DNA from: an uncultured Flavobacteriaceae bacterium
GTDB taxonomy: Bacteria; Bacteroidota; Bacteroidia; Flavobacteriales; Flavobacteriaceae
Length of the DNA: 64,000 bases
Assembly (NCBI GenBank): GCA_947494205.1
Contig: CANLUH010000009.1
Location: 1-64,000 of the forward strand
Direction of reading: 5' to 3'
Translations under genes and position numbers: made by a program
In this document: positions 55,304-63,574 of the stretch, piece by piece
How positions within the stretch are numbered: position 1 is the stretch's first letter
Layout of the letters: the number at the start of each line of letters is the position of its first letter
The notes under the pieces: generated by a model
Database searches by the model: none
The model's input: only the letters and a program-made list of their open reading frames with translations
What the model was told of the DNA's origin: nothing

Positions 55304-56473
55304 TTATAATTTTAATGCTTGATTCAAATCGTTTATAATATCTTCTACGTGTTCTAATCCTACCGAAACTCTAACAAGCCCTCCAGTAATTCCTGTTTCT
55401 AATCGATTTTCTTCTGTTAATTTCGCATGTGTTGTAGATGCTGGATGCGTTACTATACTTCTAGTGTCTCCTAAATTTGCTGATAACGATAATAGTTTTA
55501 TCGCATTTAAAAACCGTCTCCCTGCATCTATACCGCCTTTTATTTCGAAAGCCACCACATTACCACCTAGTTTCATTTGCTTTTTAGCTAATGCGTACTG
55601 CGGATGCGATTTTAAAAAAGGATATTTAACAAGAGCTACAGCCTCATGATTTTCTAAAAACTCAGCTACTTTTAAAGCATTTTCACAATGTTTATCTACT
55701 CTTACAGGTAAGGTTTCCAGGCTTTTTGATAAAATCCATGCATTAAAAGGCGATAGTGCTGGTCCCGTATTTCTTGAAAACAGATAAATTTGCTGTATTA
55801 AATCGGCTCTACCTACTGTTACACCTCCAAGTACACGCCCTTGTCCGTCTATTAATTTAGTTGCAGAATGAATGACTAAATCGGCTCCAAATTGAATTGG
55901 TTGTTGTAAATAAGGGGTTGCAAAACAGTTATCTATTATTAATATTAAATTGTGTTTTTTAGCGATGCGTCCTAAATATTCTAAATCTAAAATATCTACA
56001 GCTGGATTTGTTGGGCTTTCCGCATAAAGTACTTTTGTATCGGGTTGAATTAAAGCTTCTATAGCCTCTACGTCTTCAATTTTAAAAGAACTTACCGAGA
56101 TATTCCATTTCGGTAATATATTATTAAATAGTGTTTGTGTTGACCCAAATACACTTCTTGACGATACTATATGATCTCCTGCATTTAGTAATGCTGCAAA
56201 TGTTGAAAATACAGCAGACATTCCTGTTGCAAATGCATAACCACGTTCTGCTCCTTCCATTTTACAGATTTTCTCTATAAACTCTGAGGTGTTTGGATTT
56301 GAATAGCGGCTGTAAATATTACGTTCTTTTTCGTCTGCAAAAGAAGCACGCATGTCTTCGGCATCTTCAAAAATATAACTAGACGTTAAATACAACGGAT
56401 TAGAGTGTTCTAGATACTGTGAACGTTCTATCTGTGTTCGTATGGCTTCTGTTTCTATGTGGTTACTATTCAT
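55304..56473 (-). CDS. metZ: Trans-sulfuration PLP enzyme, O-succinyl/acetylhomoserine sulfhydrylase
   Basis: This 389-residue protein of the Cys/Met metabolism PLP family has the SAxxS-type YSRYSNPNTSEFIEKIC, ATGMSAVFSTFAALL, IDNCFATPYLQQP and the PLP lysine in HSATKLIDGQGR. Close relatives are annotated O-succinylhomoserine sulfhydrylase, but the MetX-like domain encoded next door would make acetylhomoserine or succinylhomoserine, so the acyl preference is open. It is the second sulfhydrylase-type enzyme in the run, with MetY. Confidence 0.87.
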   Translation of the reverse strand: MNSNHIETEAIRTQIERSQYLEHSNPLYLTSSYIFEDAEDMRASFADEKERNIYSRYSNPNTSEFIEKICKMEGAERGYAFATGMSAVFSTFAALLNAGDHIVSSRSVFGSTQTLFNNILPKWNISVSSFKIEDVEAIEALIQPDTKVLYAESPTNPAVDILDLEYLGRIAKKHNLILIIDNCFATPYLQQPIQFGADLVIHSATKLIDGQGRVLGGVTVGRADLIQQIYLFSRNTGPALSPFNAWILSKSLETLPVRVDKHCENALKVAEFLENHEAVALVKYPFLKSHPQYALAKKQMKLGGNVVAFEIKGGIDAGRRFLNAIKLLSLSANLGDTRSIVTHPASTTHAKLTEENRLETGITGGLVRVSVGLEHVEDIINDLNQALKL

Positions 56474-56616
56474 TAGTTATTATTGTCATTCCTTTGAAGA
56501 AAGGAGTCTATTATTTTTTTGATTCTTCTTAAATATTTGTTCATTCCATATAAGCACTTCGACTTTAGCCTGTCTTGAGCCTAGACGAAAGGCTCAGTAT
56601 GACATTTCGTTTATTT

Positions 56617-56671
56617 GGTTCTCGATACATTTCCTCGTACCTCTGAAACACTCGAACTGACGTTTTGGTTT
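56617..56671. repeat. Direct repeat copy 1 (TCTCGATAC type)
   Basis: About 50 of 55 bases match the copy at 56832-56882 in the same orientation: GGTTCTCGATACATTTCCTC followed by a variable middle and ACACTCGAACTGACGTTTT. Confidence 0.75.
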
Positions 56672-56831
56672 TAATTTATAATTACCCTTTTCAATCATAA
56701 TGAGATTACCACGTCCTGTGTCCTCGCAATGACGTTACTATTATTGTTTTAGCGTATCATTCTTCATTCTACTTTATTTCCTATTTGAGTGAGTAACTGC
56801 TTACTTTAAACTGCTAACTGCATACTTCTAT

Positions 56832-56882
56832 GGTTCTCGATACATTTCCTCGTTCCTTGGAAACACTCGAACTGACGTTTTT
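56832..56882. repeat. Direct repeat copy 2 (TCTCGATAC type)
   Basis: Same unit as at 56617-56671, differing mainly in the middle (CCTTGGAAACA against CCTCTGAAACA). It lies just after the stop of the MetX-aspartokinase-homoserine dehydrogenase gene. Confidence 0.75.
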
Positions 56883-56900
56883 GTTTCTATTAAAATGTTA

Positions 56901-59900
56901 TTAATTATTCTTTTCTGTTAATCGTAAAATATCTCCAAAAACACCTCTTGCTGTTACCGATGCGCCTGCGCCTGCGCCTTGTATAACAATAGGATTCTCT
57001 CCATAGCTTTCTGTGTAGATCTCGAAAATAGAATCGGCTCCTTTTAAAGCGCCTAATGGTGATTGTTTTGGTACAGACACCAATTTCACATCTAACTTTG
57101 CTCCCTTTTCATCTGCTAAATCGCCATGTAAATCGCCTATATATCGTAATACATGATTTTCTTTTTGTGCTTCTTTTTTCTCTTGAAAAATAGGGTTCAT
57201 CGTTTCAAATGACTCTAAGAATTCGGAAGTCTCAATAGTTCTTAATGCTTCAGGAATTAAATTCTCTATAGTTACATCGCTTAGCTCATTATGTAAGTCT
57301 AATTCTCTGGCTAGAATTAATAACTTTCTTGCTACATCGTTTCCACTCAAGTCTTCTCTTGGATTAGGTTCTGTATAACCTTTGTCTAATGCTTGTTGTA
57401 ATGTTTTAGAAAAGGGAATGTTCTCGTTAGAAAAAGTATTAAACAAGTAACTTAGCGAACCTGAGAACACCCCTCTAATTCTTATAATATTCTCACCAGA
57501 TAGATGTAATAGTTTAATGGTATCTATTAATGGCAATCCTGCTCCAACATTAGTTTCGTACAAGTATGATTTTTGATGTTCTGTTAAGGTTTTTCGTAAT
57601 TCGGTATAGAATTCAAAATCTACAGTATTTGCTATTTTATTAGAAGATACTATGTCGAAGCCTTCTTCTACTAATTGAATATAATTTGAAACAAAGTCTA
57701 AACTAGATGTATTATCTATTGCTATTAAGTTTTCTAAATGATTCTCTTTCGCAAAGTCATACACCTCTTTTATCGTGTATGTTTTCCCTTCGGAATTTAA
57801 ATGATCTTTCCAATCCTTTGTTATTCCATTTTTATTGAAAAGGATTTTTTTAGAATTCGCAATAGCAAAAATATTAAGCTTTATTCCTTTTCTTTTTTCA
57901 ATGTCTTCTGCTGAAGAAATAATTTGATTGATTAATGCACTTCCTACTAATCCATGACCAAAAATTGCTAAATTTATTTTTTTAGAAATTCCGAAGATTT
58001 CTCCATGAATAACATTTAAAGCTTTATGCAATTGTGTTTTTTTAACCACTATACTTACATTTTCTCCTGTAACAGTATTATTAAATAACAACGGTGTTAC
58101 TTGATTTTTAATCAATGCATTAAATGGTTTATGAAACGTACTTAACTCTTGCCCTACTATAGAAATCACAGCTGCGTCGTCGATAACACTAATTTTATTA
58201 ACGTCTTGTGAGTAAAAATCGTTTTCAAATTCTTGCTCTAAAGCTAAGATTGCTCTTGCTGCTTTCGGTGCATCGATAACCAAACCTATACCGCGTTCTG
58301 AAGAGCCTTGAGACACAATACTAACACTAATATCCTCGTTACTAAGTGCTTTAAAAATCCTGAAATCGACACCTACTTTTCCTAATAGTCCACGACCTTC
58401 TATATTTATTAGTGCAACATCATCTAACACCGATAAAGAGCGAATGCCTTTAGTATTACTTTGCGATGTAATAATGGTGCCATTATCTTCTGGGTTAAAC
58501 GTATTTAAAATACGCAATGGTATGTTTTTTTCTATTAACGGAATTATGGTTTTAGCATGTAAAATAGAGGTTCCAAAATTGGCTAATTCATTAGCTTCTG
58601 TAAACGATAGTTTTTCTATTTTTTTTGCATCTGCAACTAAATCTGGGTTAGCTGTATAAATGCCATTAACGTGTGTATAATTTTCTAATTCTTCTGCATC
58701 TAGATAATTTGCTAGTAGTGACGCCGTATAATTACTTCCGTTTCTACCCAAAGTTGTGGTTTTATTCTCTTTATTAGAAGCTATAAATCCAGTAACAATA
58801 TTTACAGTGGTCCCATTATTTTGTTTAAAATAATCGATAACATTTTGTTTAGATACTCCTTCTATAGGTTTTGCATTACCAAAATTATCATCGGTTTTAA
58901 TTAAGGCTCTAGCATCTGTTGCTTTTGCATTTATATTTTTATCTTTTAATAACGCAGAAATAAGTTTAGCAGAGATTAATTCGCCTTGTGCTAAAACTTC
59001 ATCTTTTATTTTCTCGCTATAATCCCCCAATAGTTGTACGCCTTCAAACAGGTTATCTAATCTTGAAAACTCACCAGATAAATCTATTGTTGCTACACTA
59101 TTTTGGTAGTTTTTAAATGCATTTAATTGCTCTTGATAGCTTTCGTTTTCTACTGCCTTTTCAAGAATAGCTTCTAACTCATCTGTTGCTTTTCCTCTTG
59201 CAGAGACAACAACCGCTATTTTTTCGTTATTTTTTACTTTGTTTTCTATAATAGAAATCACACGATGTAATCCTTCTCCATTTGCTAAAGATTTACCGCC
59301 GAATTTTAATATTTTCATTTTTTTATGTTTTGAGTCCGCTCTAAAAACGGGTTCAATAATTTTTTCGAGTTGCTCATATTCTATTAAAAAGGCATCATGT
59401 CCGTGTATAGAATGAATCTCGTTATACGTAACATTAGGATTAGTTAATGCTAATTGTTTTTGCGTTTCTCGATTTTCTTCTGCTGTAAAAAACAAATCAG
59501 AATCTACAGCCACTATTGTAATTTTAGATTGAATACTATCTAGTATCTGTTCTGGTCTTCCTCTTGTTACATCTATAGTTCGTAACAACTGATTCATTAA
59601 TTTATAGGCCGATAATTGAAATCGTTCTTGTAATTTCTTCCCATGATGTAACAGCCAACTTTCTACATTAAAGAGTTCTAGTTCTTTATTTTTAGAACGT
59701 TGAAAACGATGTTTAAACGATTCTGGTGTTCTGTAACACAACATCGCATGCATTCTAGCATCGTGAACTGGGTTATTAGAGTTTACTAAAAACTGTTCTT
59801 GTATTTGGCAATTTGCCATTAACCAATCGGTAGACTTCCAATCGGTAGCAACTGGAATTAAATGGGTTGCCAAATTAGGTTTTAGCACGGCCATTTCCCA

Positions 59901-60293
59901 GGCTATCCCACCACCTAACGAACCGCCTATAATTGCAAATAGACTCGTTATTTTTAGCTTCTCTAGTCCTATTAAAAACAACTCTGCTATATCTCTAGCT
60001 ACAAAAGCTTTATAATTTTCTATAACAAAACCATCGTGTCCATTACCCGGAATATTAAAGGCTAAAACAGTATATTTTTTAGTATCTATAACTTTATTAT
60101 CGCCTACTAATGCTTTCCACCAACCTTCTGTTCCTGCAACATTACTATTACCTGTTAATGCATGATTAACAAGTACAATAGGTGCATGAAATAATGGCTG
60201 CCCAAAACATTGATACGATAGATTAAGACTCTCTATTTTATCACCATTTTGGGTACCATAATTTGTAATGGTTATATGTTGTAACGAATTCAT
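56901..60293 (-). CDS. thrA: Fusion: MetX-like acyltransferase, aspartate kinase, homoserine dehydrogenase
   Basis: From the ATG at 60293 the 1130-residue protein has three parts. Residues 1-320 are an alpha/beta hydrolase of the homoserine O-acyltransferase type, with nucleophile S125 in IIGGSLGGGIAWEMA, D264 in VAVDSDLFF and H299 in GHDAFLIEY. Residues 326-790 are an aspartate kinase (MKILKFGGKSLANG) with ACT domains. The rest is homoserine dehydrogenase (IFGHGLVGSALINQI, GVFSGSLSYLFNTF, EPNPREDLSGNDVARKLLIL). It therefore starts with aspartate and can activate the homoserine it makes. The longer frame to 60353 includes a hairpin and is not preferred. It is separated by 99 bp from metY. Confidence 0.93.
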   Translation of the reverse strand: MNSLQHITITNYGTQNGDKIESLNLSYQCFGQPLFHAPIVLVNHALTGNSNVAGTEGWWKALVGDNKVIDTKKYTVLAFNIPGNGHDGFVIENYKAFVARDIAELFLIGLEKLKITSLFAIIGGSLGGGIAWEMAVLKPNLATHLIPVATDWKSTDWLMANCQIQEQFLVNSNNPVHDARMHAMLCYRTPESFKHRFQRSKNKELELFNVESWLLHHGKKLQERFQLSAYKLMNQLLRTIDVTRGRPEQILDSIQSKITIVAVDSDLFFTAEENRETQKQLALTNPNVTYNEIHSIHGHDAFLIEYEQLEKIIEPVFRADSKHKKMKILKFGGKSLANGEGLHRVISIIENKVKNNEKIAVVVSARGKATDELEAILEKAVENESYQEQLNAFKNYQNSVATIDLSGEFSRLDNLFEGVQLLGDYSEKIKDEVLAQGELISAKLISALLKDKNINAKATDARALIKTDDNFGNAKPIEGVSKQNVIDYFKQNNGTTVNIVTGFIASNKENKTTTLGRNGSNYTASLLANYLDAEELENYTHVNGIYTANPDLVADAKKIEKLSFTEANELANFGTSILHAKTIIPLIEKNIPLRILNTFNPEDNGTIITSQSNTKGIRSLSVLDDVALINIEGRGLLGKVGVDFRIFKALSNEDISVSIVSQGSSERGIGLVIDAPKAARAILALEQEFENDFYSQDVNKISVIDDAAVISIVGQELSTFHKPFNALIKNQVTPLLFNNTVTGENVSIVVKKTQLHKALNVIHGEIFGISKKINLAIFGHGLVGSALINQIISSAEDIEKRKGIKLNIFAIANSKKILFNKNGITKDWKDHLNSEGKTYTIKEVYDFAKENHLENLIAIDNTSSLDFVSNYIQLVEEGFDIVSSNKIANTVDFEFYTELRKTLTEHQKSYLYETNVGAGLPLIDTIKLLHLSGENIIRIRGVFSGSLSYLFNTFSNENIPFSKTLQQALDKGYTEPNPREDLSGNDVARKLLILARELDLHNELSDVTIENLIPEALRTIETSEFLESFETMNPIFQEKKEAQKENHVLRYIGDLHGDLADEKGAKLDVKLVSVPKQSPLGALKGADSIFEIYTESYGENPIVIQGAGAGASVTARGVFGDILRLTEKNN

Positions 60294-60324
60294 TTGTTTA
60301 CAGAAGTCTACTAAGTTTAAGATA

Positions 60325-60358
60325 GAGCTACGCGTCTTCAGGATAAGACGCATAGCTC
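60325..60358 (-). other. Strong hairpin between metY and the fusion gene
   Basis: GAGCTA/TAGCTC and GCGTCTT/AAGACGC form a 13-bp stem with one mismatch and a six-base loop. It lies 32 bp before the fusion gene start and shares the 12-mer CGCGTCTTCAGG with the SAM riboswitch region (61837-61848). There is no U-run, so it may be an RNA processing or stability element rather than a terminator. Confidence 0.6.
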
Positions 60359-60392
60359 AAATCAACCAACTAATACTATTAATACACGTTTT

Positions 60393-61685
60393 CTATGTTA
60401 AGACTGGCTTTTTAACTTTAGAAAATGCTTCTTTTAAATCGGTTTTTAGATCTTCAATATTTTCAATACCAACAGACAAACGAATTAGGTCTTTGGTAAC
60501 ACCTGTTGTTTCTTGTGCTTCATCACTTAATTGCTGGTGCGTTGTACTTGCTGGATGGATTATTAATGATTTTGTATCGCCTATATTAGCCAACAAAGAG
60601 AATAGTTTTGTAGTGTCTACTACTTTTTTAGCAGACTCATAACCGCCATCTAGGCCAAAGGTTACAATGCCACTTTGCCCGTTTGGCAAATATTTTCTAG
60701 CCAAATCATTATATTTACTTGTTGTTAACCCTGGATAATTTACCCAAGTCACTTCTGGTTGTTCTTGTAGCCATTTTGCCAATGCCAATGCATTAGTACT
60801 ATGTTTTTTAATACGTAACTCTAAGGTTTCTAAACCTTGTATAATTTGAAACGCATTAAACGGACTCAGCGCGCCACCATAATCACGTAATCCTTCTACT
60901 CTTATTTTTGCAATAAAAGCTGCGGCTCCAATAGCTTCGTGATATACTAATCCGTGATATCCTGCTGATGGTTCAGTAAATTCTGGAAATTTCCCGTTAG
61001 ACCAATCAAATGTTCCAGCGTCTATTATAGCGCCTCCTAATGCTGTTCCGTTTCCATTTATATATTTTGTTAATGAATGGATTACAATGTTTGCACCATA
61101 CTTAATAGGATTTAACAAATAAGGTGTGGCTACTGTATTATCTACAATTAATGGCACTTTAAACGCTTCTGCTTCTTTAGAAATGGCTTCAATATCTAAA
61201 ACATCTAGTTTAGGGTTTCCTAAAGATTCTATAAAAAAGGTTCTTGTATTTTCCTGTGCTGCATTTTTAAAATTTTCTGGATTAGATGGATCTACAAATG
61301 TCGTTGTAATACCGTGTCTAGGTAATGTTACACTTAGTAAGTTATAGGTTCCGCCGTATAAGCTATTAGAAGCTACAATGTGATCCCCTGCTTTTAAAAG
61401 TGTTAGCAGTGTTGTTGCTATTGCCGAAGTTCCCGAGGCTGTTACCACTGCTGCCAAACCGCCTTCTATGGCTGCCAAACGTTGTTCTAAAATATCGTTT
61501 GTTGGATTGTTTAGTCGAGTATAAATATACCCAGGCTTTGTTAAATTAAATCGGCCTGCTGCATCATCTGAATCGTCAAATACATAGGCTGTAGATTGAT
61601 AAATAGGAACTGCTCTTGTTCCTCCATTTTCGTTGACATTGTGTCCTGCGTGCAACGCTTTTGTTGCAAATTTTTGTGTACTCAT
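60393..61685 (-). CDS. metY: O-acetylhomoserine sulfhydrylase
   Basis: This 430-residue PLP enzyme makes homocysteine from O-acetylhomoserine and sulfide. Motifs are the start KFATKALHAGHNVNENGGTR, YTRLNNPTNDILEQRLAAIE, ASGTSAIATTLLTLLKAGDH, the PLP lysine in HSLTKYINGNGTALGG and HPASTTHQQLSDEAQ. The family length (about 430) separates it from MetZ. It is the first gene behind the SAM riboswitch. Confidence 0.95.
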   Translation of the reverse strand: MSTQKFATKALHAGHNVNENGGTRAVPIYQSTAYVFDDSDDAAGRFNLTKPGYIYTRLNNPTNDILEQRLAAIEGGLAAVVTASGTSAIATTLLTLLKAGDHIVASNSLYGGTYNLLSVTLPRHGITTTFVDPSNPENFKNAAQENTRTFFIESLGNPKLDVLDIEAISKEAEAFKVPLIVDNTVATPYLLNPIKYGANIVIHSLTKYINGNGTALGGAIIDAGTFDWSNGKFPEFTEPSAGYHGLVYHEAIGAAAFIAKIRVEGLRDYGGALSPFNAFQIIQGLETLELRIKKHSTNALALAKWLQEQPEVTWVNYPGLTTSKYNDLARKYLPNGQSGIVTFGLDGGYESAKKVVDTTKLFSLLANIGDTKSLIIHPASTTHQQLSDEAQETTGVTKDLIRLSVGIENIEDLKTDLKEAFSKVKKPVLT

Positions 61686-61806
61686 TTTTCTAATTTTTGA
61701 GTTAATAATGAATTAAACCAAAAGTCAAATAAGCTTCGTTTGAAGCATACTTAATAGAAAAATGTTATAAGAAAATATAGTAATTACAGATGGGTAATTA
61801 CGTTAA

Positions 61807-61926
61807 GTTATCTATCCGAATAGACGATAAATGAATCGCGTCTTCAGGTAGAATTTAGCACCTTCTTAATTGCTTAAGGGTTGCTAAGGCTTCAGCGGGT
61901 CTATTCCCTCCACCTTTCTTGATAAC
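61807..61926 (-). promoter_or_regulatory. SAM-I riboswitch (S-box)
   Basis: On the minus strand GTTATCAAGAAAGGTGGAGG opens the element. It continues GGGAATAGACCC, GCTGAAGCCTTAGCAACC, the P3 hairpin CTTAAGCAATTAAG, the conserved AAGGTGCTAAATTCTACC, a P4-like hairpin (GACGCGAT...ATCGTC region) and closes with GATAAC, which pairs with GTTATC as P1. These are the S-box landmarks (AGAxAGGUGGAGGGA, GCAACC, GGUGCUAAxUUC). It lies 122 nt upstream of metY, so SAM should repress the metY-led genes. The expression platform is not clear; no strong terminator is visible. Confidence 0.92.
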
Positions 61927-61956
61927 ATTTCAATAAAGTCTTGAACTTTGTGAGTG

Positions 61957-61988
61957 CAAATATTGTGAAAAATATTTTTCACATCCAA
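61957..61988 (-). promoter_or_regulatory. Candidate promoter for the riboswitch-metY transcript
   Basis: Minus-strand TTG (61988-61986), 21 bases and AATATTTG (61964-61957) is one base off the -7 consensus, about 30 nt before riboswitch P1. The spacer holds a 20-bp perfect palindrome. Confidence 0.35.
61964..61983. promoter_or_regulatory. 20-bp perfect palindrome in the met promoter region
   Basis: GTGAAAAATATTTTTCAC plus one flanking pair is perfectly self-complementary and lies between the possible -33 and -7 elements upstream of the SAM riboswitch. It could be an operator; no regulator can be named. Confidence 0.45.
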
Positions 61989-62042
61989 ACAAAAATGAAA
62001 AATTTTCTAAATTATTTTAAATAATCAAATTAAATAGAAAAA

Positions 62043-62072
62043 TAATCTACATTAATCAGTTTTTGTAGATTA
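62043..62072 (-). terminator. Possible terminator hairpin facing the met operon
   Basis: TAATCTACA and TGTAGATTA form a 9-bp perfect stem with a 12-base loop. On the minus strand it is followed by a run of T. It could stop transcription entering the met region from the right. The rest of 61686-62235 holds the riboswitch, its promoter region and AT-rich sequence without a gene. Confidence 0.4.
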
Positions 62073-62206
62073 ATAATTTTGTTTGTTAAAATGATTTAGA
62101 AAGTATAATTATTCGTTTGAGTAAAAAAGGGTATTGCTTTACTAAAGAATAGCATCAGTTATTTGTTATATTTGAGATAAACAATGTGAGTAGTGTTTAT
62201 ATTATA

Positions 62207-62216
62207 GTTGGACACA
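62207..62216 (+). repeat. Left boundary repeat GTTGGACACA of the Shedu-like cassette
   Basis: GTTGGACACA is the exact reverse complement of TGTGTCCAAC, found 9 bp after the stop of the Shedu-like gene. It nearly equals GTTGAACACA at 63557 before the next gene; both follow the same bases ATA. GTTGGAC fits the GTTRRRY half-site of integron attC sites. Confidence 0.55.
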
Positions 62217-62235
62217 ATTTAAAAATCACCTGTGA

Positions 62236-63420
62236 ATGGACTCAAAAGAATTCGAAAATGAAATAAAGAAATCTTTAATACAATCTTACGAATTTATTCG
62301 AGAACGATATTTCAACAAGTCAATTAAGTTTCCAAATAAACCAACTTATAATTCACAATTGAGAATCGCAGAAACCCGTGAACATTTTATTGCGGAGATT
62401 TTAGGAAATAAAGACTTTAAAATTGATAAAGTTGCGAAATTAACAACAAGAGCTGTCGAAAAGATAACTGACATTAATTCATTTATTTTAGGTGTAAATA
62501 AATTGAGTAAAAATGAAGTTGCAATATTAGATATTAGCAAAAGTAAATGCGATATCGGAGGTATATTTATAGCATCTTCAAGAGATATAAGTGAAACGAA
62601 AAATAGATTAGGTATCAGAATTGTAAACGATGGAATTCTCAAAGAATCTGCTACTGTTCCAATTCTATTCGGTAAAGAAAGTAATAATTCTTTTCTTCAT
62701 CAAGTCGAACTCTTAAGAACAAAAGGCTCTAATATTTTTTATCGTCACATAAGTTTTATAATCATTGTAAGAAAATCAATTCAAAAAATAGATTTTAGCA
62801 ATCAGTTCAAAGAATATTTAGAGAAAAAATGGGAAAAAAGTGTACCTATAGGTATTGATTATAGTGTTGATACAATAAATGTGAGAATGGCACGAAGTCT
62901 TATTAGTCTTTCCGAGCAAAATATTACGGAGAGAATTCTTGATAAATTTATCGGTCAACACTCAAAAATGTTTTCAAAATCAATGGGATATAAAAAAGCA
63001 TTGCCTCAAATCGGACTTAAATGGTTAAATAGAGAGGATGACGACCCAGAATTAAGTATTCCTGATTATTTAATGGAATCAGAAGACGGCACTTATCATA
63101 TTGTTGATTTAAAAAAAGGGTTTTTAGGTCGAAAGATAGTAAAAGGTAAAATTGGTAGAGAAAGATTCATTGATTATGTTGCAGAGTTAGTGGCTCAATT
63201 AACGAACTATGAACGATATTTCGATAAGAAAGAAAACTTAGAATTTGCAAAATCAAATTTCGGAATAGAAGTTAATAATGAAATTAAACTGATTGGCGTA
63301 GTCGGCGGATATTATGAATACGACGAAAAAGCTGTATCTAAAGTATTGAGACAGTACAATAAAAGAATTTCAATTATAAGTTATTTTGATTTAGCATCTC
63401 TGATAAAAAAATTAAAATAA
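62236..63420 (+). CDS. Shedu-like PD-(D/E)xK nuclease (DUF4263-type)
   Basis: This 394-residue protein has a C-terminal nuclease-like domain (about 225-394): ITERILDKFIGQHSKMF, SIPDYLM (D277), HIVDLKK (D291-x-K293), AELVAQLTNYERYF, IKLIGVVGGYYEYD and the end ISIISYFDLASLIKKL. The order D...DxK, then Q-x3-Y, then iGvxG, then I-x-TYdxL is that of the Shedu (SduA/DUF4263) defence nucleases. The N-terminal 220 residues have no domain I recognise, which is usual for Shedu. A single-gene antiphage role is inferred. Codon choice (more TTG, CGA, AGA) differs from the neighbouring met genes, and repeats flank the gene, suggesting transfer. Confidence 0.7.
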   Translation: MDSKEFENEIKKSLIQSYEFIRERYFNKSIKFPNKPTYNSQLRIAETREHFIAEILGNKDFKIDKVAKLTTRAVEKITDINSFILGVNKLSKNEVAILDISKSKCDIGGIFIASSRDISETKNRLGIRIVNDGILKESATVPILFGKESNNSFLHQVELLRTKGSNIFYRHISFIIIVRKSIQKIDFSNQFKEYLEKKWEKSVPIGIDYSVDTINVRMARSLISLSEQNITERILDKFIGQHSKMFSKSMGYKKALPQIGLKWLNREDDDPELSIPDYLMESEDGTYHIVDLKKGFLGRKIVKGKIGRERFIDYVAELVAQLTNYERYFDKKENLEFAKSNFGIEVNNEIKLIGVVGGYYEYDEKAVSKVLRQYNKRISIISYFDLASLIKKLK

Positions 63421-63428
63421 ATAAGAAC

Positions 63429-63566
63429 TGTGTCCAACAATGGGCTAGTAAGTAATTGCTTAACTAGTTAAAAGAATTATACTACCTATAGATTAATCAT
63501 ATTAAACCCAACTAAAAAACATGTCTTTAAAATCGCAAACACCTATAATTTAAATAGTTGAACACA
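63429..63566 (+). repeat. attC-like recombination site candidate between two cassette genes
   Basis: The stretch begins TGTGTCCAAC (GTCCAAC fits RYYYAAC) and ends GTTGAACACA (GTTGAAC fits GTTRRRY). The ends are complementary at 9 of 10 positions. The interior of about 118 bp holds further short inverted sequences such as AAGTAATTGCTT and GGG/CCC. Size and end motifs fit an integron cassette attC site, but no integrase is in the window and the internal L boxes are not clear. Confidence 0.4.
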
Positions 63567-63574
63567 CACATTTT

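Larger units (their letters stand above)
56474..56900. repeat. Gene-free stretch packed with dispersed repeats
   Basis: This 427-bp gap has no credible ORF. It holds a CTTCGACTTTAGCCTGTCTT type unit with a GGCTCAGTATGACA end (about 56555-56604), two copies of a GGTTCTCGATAC...CACTCGAACTGACG unit (56617-56671 and 56832-56882), and a GAGATTACCACGTCC...CTCGCAATGACG unit (56702-56734). An ACTGCTTACTTTAAACTGCT stretch follows. These look like small non-autonomous dispersed repeats. The gap may separate metZ expression from the genes upstream. Confidence 0.7.
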
